A DNA stretch of 64,000 bases from Polytrichum commune (lineage: Eukaryota; Streptophyta; Polytrichopsida; Polytrichales; Polytrichaceae). The position numbers were made by a program, and so were the translations under genes. The stretch covers positions 10,912,001-10,976,000 of the forward strand of contig OX485803.1 in the NCBI GenBank assembly GCA_950295325.1. Direction: 5' to 3'. Below are positions 58,401 through 64,000 of this stretch, in pieces (the first letter of the stretch is position 1; every line of letters starts with the position of its first letter). The notes under the pieces were generated by a model. That model had not been told where the DNA came from and did not search any database. It worked only from the letters and a program-made list of their open reading frames with translations.

Positions 58401-61017
58401 AGTAATTAAGAAGGAATTTGTGTGAAGGGTGGGACTTAGGCCAAGTTCCCCCGCTTAGAAAACTAAATAAAACTAAATAAAGAAATAGGAAGAATTGAAT
58501 GGTCCATCAAATTGTCGTTATTCCGTTCGTTGAGTTAGGGTGGTATGAGTCACACCCGGTTGGGTGTATCAGAACCATCCCAATTCACAAATTAGGATTG
58601 CCTTGGTTTCAAGGCTGGTGCGTCTGCGCGTAGAATAGGTTGTAGGTTAAGGTTAGAACTAGATATGAAATTGGTTAGTGGAGTTTAAAGCCACACTAGT
58701 AAAAAACTAAGGCCTAACCTCCGGAGGTACTACGACGCATATTTAATCTCCCTTAAAAATCTAACTACTCACGTTATACACCTATCATCCGGGTTCGGCT
58801 TGGGCGCCTGCAAATGCAGGCCACCTTCACCGAAGGGCTTGTGTGATACTTTTAGGCTCCCTCGAAAGGGGGTGGCCCAAAAGTACCACAAACAATCACC
58901 AAACAAACAATCCTTCGAATGCCACGTTGAATTAAGAGGTTTTGGGCACAACACTGCCTCTGAAATGGCTGTCAGTCCAGGATATACAAACACTCCCGCA
59001 ACACAATGGCCCAGATTTGATTCACTGAGACAAACCTCACATTGACAAGTACAGTCTACTTTGTTGTGTATCCCTGATTTTGTCCTCAATTGAGTAAATG
59101 CAGATAGTAATTCTTCCATTTCTACGTGGTATATACAACAACACACATTTCTCTCATGCAATTTTTTCACCCAGTATGGTTGCAAGGAATCAAAAACACG
59201 CTTACCAACAATTACATCGGGATGGGCCTCACGGAAGCGCATATAGAACGCCATCTGTCACACAAATTCCCATTGTACTCATCATTTAGCACTCGGAAAA
59301 TACAAACCAAGGGTGGGCAACATTTTGCATTCACCCTAAAGCAACATAGAACAACTTAGGTCCCATTTTCTGTTGTAAGAAATAACTCCACTTACTTTTC
59401 CCAAAATAGAACCTGGCTAGAACACCTGGTTTAAATTTTGGAAATCATGAATGGCACAAACTGGATTGCTTCATCAGACTGGGTTGCTACACTAGTAAAT
59501 CCTTCACCAAAAGTAAAAGCTTTAGAAGTTCCCATAGCACTCCATAGAGGCTGTGTACAGTCCACACCGTCATATATTTACTGCAAGAACTCCAAAGAAA
59601 TTCATGAAACTCAAACCCTAGTCCACACCTTAGTTGACTGTCTAGAGAGTCTACAATTACATAATTACTTCCATATACTCAGTAGGAAGTCTAGAAAATC
59701 CCACACAGTGCATATAACATCTGCAATAGTGCACATATTCAATGCTTAACTACATATAGTCCAAAGGACCGGTCAAAAATTCCAAATTTGTCAATACGAT
59801 AAGTGCCCATGTCCAAACATTCCATAATTAGACAATTCCCTTCCATATCCTATATGGCTACTTTGAAAATGTCCACCGTAGTACATACAGTGTGTGGAGA
59901 AGTGGATAAACTCCAACATTTCCTATGAAGACTCAAACGGATCACTCTGAACTCCCACCCATGCGTGGTAAGTTCCAGAGATTCCACAAGTCGCAATGCC
60001 GTGTTTACATTCTATATAGTTGTACACGAAGTCCACTGATTCATCCCTAAACTACGACCAAACTGTTGAGATCCCATATGCAGTGTGTGCATTTTATTGA
60101 GAAATAGACAGATTGCACACGCATGTCTTCAAATGACCAGAGAACTACATAACATGCACAGATCCCCGTGTACACCTACGGCCCTGCAAACAGTCCTAAG
60201 ACATTCGCAGATTGCTCAATAAACCCTAGAATATCAAAAGAAAATCCAACAAACTTTTGCTACAGTCCATACAAAGAAAGAAGACTGCAAACTTCGTATA
60301 GTTCCATGCACACGTTGCCCCTAAACAATGGAAGTGTGATACAGAGTAATGCATTGGAATGCAAGCACCCACCAGAGATTCCAACAAATACTGAGCATGG
60401 TGTTGAACATATGTTTTTGGAGCAACCCACTTCCTTACAACTTCCTTGCGATTCGGACTTGGCCGTGTCTCTGCAGCCCACCACGCAGTGACAATGTCTT
60501 TGACCACCGAAGATGTCGCATCTCTCCTTGTCTTCCAGACGGACAAAGTCCATTCCATATGCACTTCACTCACCATCGTCGCTCGCCTCTGTGCTGCCAT
60601 CGCAACATTCCGGTGATGAACACCTAGCAGGCGAGCTGTCTGACGAGCAGAGACTCGCGTTCCATTCGTGACAGCGGCTGTCAGAATAGCGTGTTTTGTA
60701 GCTAAGTGTGCCTTCGTCTTTGAAGTCTTCACCTCCGACAACGATTGCAATAAACTGGAAACGATCTTCTCTCGCGCTTTTGTTTCTGCACAAACCCTTC
60801 GTGTCCCTGGTGGCAGGAGATCCTTCGTGATAGGACTGTTCCACACCGACCGCATTACTGCTTGCTTGTGTGGAAGTAACCGCCCTCTTCCTCTTAAAGT
60901 CCTGTGAACGCAGCTCAAAATTGCAGCAACGTCCCGGTGCACCAATCTGCGGTTCATGCCATCAGCATAGGCGTTATCAGCCTCCGACCAAGATCCCTCA
61001 TCCACAGTGACACGCAC
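40405..61017 (-). CDS. Transposase-like gene with a 17-kb intron holding nested retroelements
   Basis: Three minus-strand exons fit together: 61017-60373 (start unresolved, no clear ATG), 59254-58890 and 41830-40405. The donor at 60373 (GTGGGT) and acceptor at 59254 (ACAG) are phase 0. Donor GTGGTA (58889) and acceptor GCAG (41831) join phase 2 to phase 2, giving ...KDCLFGDCL-VVDHSKG. An alternative donor/acceptor pair 10 and 2 bases away also keeps frame. Exon 1 has a helix-turn-helix-like part (SARQTARLLGVHHRNVAMA). Exon 2 has NVCCCIYHVEM and CTCQCEVC. Exon 3 has CLSCGVDILPMCP, then acidic motifs VIDYAENYS, WIWSDGCANQFKS and FFGTGHGKGPHDGAG that suggest an RNase H-like transposase core (inference). 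No stop or frameshift was found, so the gene may be functional despite intron 2 being 17,059 bp. The resident retroelement lies antisense to it. Confidence 0.75.
41831..43548. other. Left part of the 17-kb intron
   Basis: AT-rich intron sequence with short repeated phrases GCTAGCTA and AGCAAATGTTAGTA (41970-42070). A stretch at 42110-42480 of higher GC has a TTTAAAAACC box and CT-rich runs and resembles an LTR promoter region, but no ends were identified. An imperfect 180-bp tandem repeat follows at 42844-43255. Confidence 0.4.
42844..43255. repeat. Imperfect 180-bp tandem repeat
   Basis: The phrase TTTGATTTGA...GATTTGAATTAGATATGAATTG occurs at 42901 and 43081, with TTGACTGCTGCATTACA and TTGACTGCTGTGTTACA downstream in each. 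A third partial start (TTCATAGCTTTCCAATGG) lies at about 43232. It is diverged, therefore old. Confidence 0.7.
43554..44525 (+). repeat. 5' LTR of chromovirus copy 2
   Basis: This 972-bp LTR is rich in inverted repeats: GCCATGAGCTA/TAGCTCATGGC (43733-43758), a palindrome GCTGTCCCGGGACAGC (43833-43848), CTTGCCC/GGGCAAG (43921-43939), CATCTACG/CGTAGATG (43955-43975), GAGGCC/GGCCTC (44191-44211), GTTGC/GCAAC (44271-44284), GGACTTCCAT/ATGGAAGTCC (44305-44326) and AGGAGGG/CCCTCCT (44377-44396). Confidence 0.95.
44528..44539 (+). other. Primer-binding site of copy 2
   Basis: TGGTATCAGAGC begins two bases after the LTR and matches the initiator-Met tRNA 3' end used by many plant LTR elements. Confidence 0.92.
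46074..47200 (+). repeat. 229-bp tandem array at the RT/RNase H junction, 5 units
   Basis: Units start at 46074, 46303, 46532, 46761 and 46994 (spacing 229, 229, 229, 233). The fourth unit has private changes (CTATCTTAAGAG, GAATACGGGGTGGCGAG) that mark the first unit of copy 3's array, so units have changed position between copies. The frame shifts from unit to unit. Confidence 0.95.
47435..48408 (+). repeat. 5' LTR of chromovirus copy 3
   Basis: This 974-bp LTR starts TGTCGCGC and ends TTGCGACA. It is distinguished from the copy 2 LTRs by GTGGCCAAAACACC near its start and CATCTAAGGAATGG near 48211. Confidence 0.95.
49938..50836 (+). repeat. 229-bp tandem array at the RT/RNase H junction, 4 units
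   Basis: Units start at about 49938, 50171, 50401 and 50630. The first unit matches the fourth unit of copy 2's array, not its first. The last runs into RNase H (THDKELLCRSAL frame) at about 50850. Confidence 0.93.
51225..52645 (+). pseudogene. Integrase and chromodomain remnant of copy 3
   Basis: The frames show the integrase N-terminal region (LFKCNQSRVYVPQGKL), first Asp in GMCMDLMTSLPESH, TAG at 51664-51666, then a 175-codon open piece with VWDQDPKFTSAF and SERVNGVLKQYLR, ending at a second TAG (52210-52212) shared with copy 2 but not copy 1. Chromodomain-like codons follow to about 52640, out of frame. Two shared stop codons tie copies 2 and 3 to one defective ancestor. Confidence 0.88.
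53456..54429 (+). repeat. 3' LTR of chromovirus copy 3
   Basis: This 974-bp LTR is nearly identical to 47435-48408. It is preceded by the purine tract GGTGGGGGTGAG and followed directly by the target duplication CGGAT and the resumed copy 2 sequence. Confidence 0.95.
54435..56010 (+). pseudogene. Integrase and chromodomain remnant of copy 2 (after the insertion)
   Basis: Copy 2 resumes with GCGCGAAGTACACCGG and continues through the integrase: LFKCKQSWVYVPRGKL, MCMDLITSLPESH, TAG 55031-55033, VWDQDPKFTSAF, then KRVNGDLKQYLR, where the catalytic Glu position reads Lys. A second TAG lies at 55579-55581. The C-terminal FHVSLLKPF is at about 55710 and the broken chromodomain runs to about 56010. 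Confidence 0.85.
56826..57799 (+). repeat. 3' LTR of chromovirus copy 2
   Basis: This 974-bp LTR ends match the 5' LTR of copy 2 exactly where I compared them, including the distinctive GGTAGAAACAAAAATTGG near 57746. Its middle carries GGTGGGGGTTGTAGGCCC and GGGCTTTGGCC, as in the 3' LTR of copy 1 (17414). Confidence 0.95.
57805..58889. other. Right part of the 17-kb intron
   Basis: No gene is recognised. The sequence has several short inverted motifs (GGTCAAGTGGCTTGACC near 57961) and ordinary AT content. It resumes the intron interrupted by copy 2. Confidence 0.45.
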
Positions 61018-62029
61018 ACAGCTGTTTGCATTTTCTCTCCTCCGACGCCATGATTCACGTTGGCGCTCCCTCGCGCGCTCTTGCGCAACCTCGATTCTCG
61101 CCCTCTCCAGAGGGCCCTCTCCAGAGGGCCCTCTCTCCGAATACCCACCCTCCTATCTCTCGCTCTCGCACTACCCATTTCCGCGTGCAACACATACAAA
61201 AACTGGTTCCTAAACCTCACTACTCATGCACATCACGAACAAACATAGAAGTGACTAAACCAGTGATGCAAATCCGAAACCCTAATGCATGTGAGAACAA
61301 GACACATGCGATCTGTAACGGGCAATGCAAGAACTGCTTCGGGACGTTCAGAATGGCTAAACCCTAAACCGTAGGGTTGTAGTCCACGTGACGGGTCACA
61401 TCCGTCAGTGTGCACTTCACTCTACAACTAAACTCATCCACATCCACCCTCCGACAGTCGGTGGGACCCGAAAACCGCAATTACAAAATTGTAGTATAAA
61501 CACTATATTCGTTAAATTGAGACTTTCTCTAGTCTCAAATTAATATATGGATCAAATAACATTCCGTGTTCCGAAACTATATTGCGAACAATCTCAAATA
61601 TATTATATGTTCTAATATCCCAAATCTATTATGTGTGGACATAAGCACATATGGTAGAGCACTCAACACCAACTTCATCAACAAAAACACTTTGGGTAGA
61701 GCACTCCAAACTAGTTTCATCCAATAAACATATAAAATGGTTTATATTATTAACATGGTCAATAAAATATAGACATTGCAACATACAAAGTGCATGCAAT
61801 AAATGCATTTTTCTTCAATGGACAATTTAGTCCCAAACTTAATAAAAAAATGAACTTCACATTTGTATTGAAATATAGTAAATGAATATTCATCCAACCC
61901 CAAACAATATAGCATTCGCAAGTTCTACCCAAACTTTGCCCCAAGTTTGAGGAGCACACATATGAGTAATATATATTCGTCGAATTACATATTACACTAT
62001 AATCATGCTAACACAATCCTACCAACTTC
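61018..62029. other. Spacer between two minus-strand genes
   Basis: This should hold the promoter and 5' end of the 40405-61017 gene. An ATG near 61049 (minus) opens only a 17-codon Cys-rich frame, so the true first exon is not resolved. TCTCCAGAGGGCCC is duplicated in tandem at about 61105-61135. The part from 61480 to 62029 is AT-rich without genes. Confidence 0.4.
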
Positions 62030-64000
62030 TCATTTAACGTGGGTTGCTTCTTCTGCGATCCGAGCAAGGTTGTCTTTTGCAAAAGTTATGTACTTTTGAG
62101 GGATGGACACCGATCCACTATGATTTTTCCGTGGTTTCCATGCTATGAATATGGAATCTGTATCTATCCAAGATGGACCATGCTCAGAATCCACCTTCCA
62201 CCGAAAGTTAGGGTTTGTATCCCAGCCTGTATAATGCCGAACAACATCTTCATTCCGTGATGTCGGTCGGTAGTACTCTACTTGTATTTGTCGAAAATGA
62301 GGGCTGGAAGTTACAAAATTTGGATTGGACAAAGCTCTTGCCACCCACACTGGCTTTGCATATGTCTCATCTCCAGGACGCAAAATGAGCATATAACCTT
62401 CATGACAATCCACTGCAATGCGGAAAGATGGTGGCGGACGACTACTAGCAGGCCCCACGTAATGGTCGTCCACATCAAACTCCTCTCGAACCTCTCCATT
62501 TCCCAAAAGACTAGCCTCCGAAGCTTGTACATTGACACGTGTTTGTGGCCAAAACCCATGCCTTAAAGTAAGGGGTGTATCTTCATGAAGGTTTGCCAAA
62601 GCGCCACGAACACGTGTCCAATATTGTATCCAACTTCCGTAACGAAGCCAACACGATCCACCAACATCCGCTACCCTCAAACTCTCCCAATATTGTATGA
62701 AGCCTGATATGCCTTTACAAATGTCCTCCAAATTCTTCATGGGTATTGGTTTGCAAGGCTTAGGCTCTCCGTCAGGCAACATCGTCCTTCCTTCCCCATC
62801 AACACGCCATACAAGGAGACCCTCCGGCGGGCTCCAGTCTTGTGATGTGCACAACAACTTGTATTGCATGGCGGGGACACCATCGTCACGCACGTAGAAC
62901 CGAAATTGTTGTGCCTTCGTATGCCCGATCAATCAGTGAGCTCCGCTTCGAATATACGGTTCTATAAATGCCTTGAAGTCTGGAACCTCCTCAATCATAT
63001 GTGGAATGACGGGAATGTTCTCCAAATCCATGTACGACTTCATCAACAATGGGATTGTTGGAAAATCCTCCTCGCGCAACTTCATGCTCCACCGCCCAAA
63101 GGACGCATCAATATCATCGTGCGTGTGGCCTACCAATAGAAAGGACACAAAAACCTCCTTGAAAATGCCTTTCGCAACCAACAACGACCAATATGCAAAA
63201 ACATATCTACTTTTATTGTCCTTCGCACAATTGTCCAATTGGACACGCAGAGTTGGGGGCAAATTCTTGGCAATCACATCTTCACTTGGTGGCTCCGGCA
63301 ATGAGTGCACGCATACATCTCTTCCATCCAAGACCGCTTCATATAGAGGTGTTGATCCCGAGTTTTCAAATAGCAATCTTGATGAATAGGACGGCGGTTT
63401 CTCCAAATCACGTAAAAGCTTTGCAAATGACCCTATCGTGTGGTTTGAATCCCCCGGATACAAATCAAGAGCATAATGAGCATACTTGACATCTCCATGC
63501 CCATGTGCAATCATTCCTGCAAAGGCAACCCAATGGTTTAATATTCAACTATAACACCAAAAAATTCACATGGTGTACATGTATGGCCCCAAGTACAAAC
63601 CTAAACGCACAAATTTGTGTTTAGGTAATGCAATGCAATTGTTATCAAAATCACCTGTAACCGAAACAGGAAGCTTAAAAAGACCGTCCGTGGCTTTTAT
63701 TCGATTTGCAAAACATGGTGAGGCTGTTTTGGCATGGTCCATTTTGTCATGGATGATTGTAAGGACTTCCAAAGGCCTGGAGATGGACAAAGCTCTATTT
63801 GTGTAGTAATCATTACGGTGTGCCTCTTGCATGTTCACATGCTTGAAATAGTTCATTTGATGTGCGGCATAGGACTCTGTCCCCATCGTGTGTGCATCTC
63901 GAAGGCGTTTCAACTTCTCGCATTTGGAACAACGGGCAAATTTGTCGCCTCGTCTTTTTGTGATGTATTCGCTAAAGTGAGATTTTTTGATAGCACTCAG
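62030..64000 (-). pseudogene. DUF7869-type gene, one in-frame TGA, 5' end outside window
   Basis: Two exons are visible. One runs from the window edge down to 63655, with CSKCEKLKRLRDAH and HDKMDHAKTASP. The other runs 63516-62030, after a TTTGCAG acceptor; donor CAG/GTGATT. The joined frame reads SVTG-MIAHGHGDVKYAHYAL. Exon 2 contains RVQLDNCAKDNKSRYVFAYW, LLVGHTHDDIDASFGRWSM and LIGHTKAQQFRFYV, hallmarks of the DUF7869 family, which is widespread in non-seed plants and probably transposase-derived (the QLDN and HTHDDID motifs suggest an RNase H fold; inference). A TGA at 62933-62935 separates SGAH from LIGHTKAQ; reading resumes in the same frame for another 299 codons. With no other break, the lesion is recent, or the base is a sequencing error. 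Confidence 0.8.

Noticed and set aside
58800..59045. Plus-strand open frame over the second exon of the transposase-like gene
   Set aside because: The opposite strand has the conserved Cys-rich exon with matching splice sites; this frame is its shadow.
62933..62935. Selenocysteine or RNA-editing rescue of the in-frame TGA codons
   Set aside because: Land plants lack a nuclear selenocysteine system, and editing of stop codons is known from organelles, not nuclear mRNAs. Mutation is simpler.

Overview
This window is nuclear DNA from a plant, with spliceosomal introns and no bacterial features. The gene families and transposon types (a DUF7869-type gene, MULE-derived SWIM genes, a PHD-bearing Ty3/gypsy relic, chromoviruses, a CACTA element) point to a land plant, probably a seedless one (bryophyte, lycophyte or fern). 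That placement is inference. Much of the window is transposable elements that have landed in each other and in genes.

Layout. 1-3476: no recognisable gene; a 78-bp tandem duplication. 3477-5441 (-): relics of Ty3/gypsy elements, including an integrase C-terminus joined to a PHD finger, with a polypurine tract and LTR start. 5923-10559 (-): a decayed MULE-type SWIM transposase gene split inside its SWIM zinc finger by a solo LTR (6131-7122, TSD TGCAT). 11127-18390 (+): chromovirus copy 1. 18946-26411 (+): an eight-exon gene of unknown function whose third intron holds a 4.9-kb satellite; a second block of the same satellite lies at 26440-27945. 28284-37874 (+): a RING-like zinc-finger gene with a 6.4-kb CACTA element (29082-35492, TSD TAT) inside a coding exon; the CACTA carries an 810-bp TIR element (32724-33533, 8-bp TSD). 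38412-39209 (+): a PSI1/DUF668 pseudogene. 40405-61017 (-): a three-exon transposase-like gene whose second intron is 17 kb long because it contains a chromovirus (43554-57799, TSD CTCGG), into which a second copy of the same family inserted (47435-54429, TSD CGGAT). 62030-64000 (-): a DUF7869 gene with one in-frame TGA, cut by the window end.

The most interesting material is the chromovirus family. All three long copies lack the catalytic reverse-transcriptase core and share an integrase nonsense codon, yet the nested copy has LTRs that differ at only two positions I could find. The family therefore seems to move in trans. Its LTRs are packed with perfect or near-perfect inverted repeats, and its RT/RNase H junction is a 229-bp tandem array with 4, 5 and 4 units in the three copies.

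Second in interest is the satellite, whose 244-bp unit carries the 20-bp dyad GTGTCTCGG-TC-CCGAGACAC about 22 times. Splicing the predicted exons, or removing the insertions, closes the frames of the 18946, 28284 and 40405 genes. These are therefore well-supported models even though no transcript data are available here.
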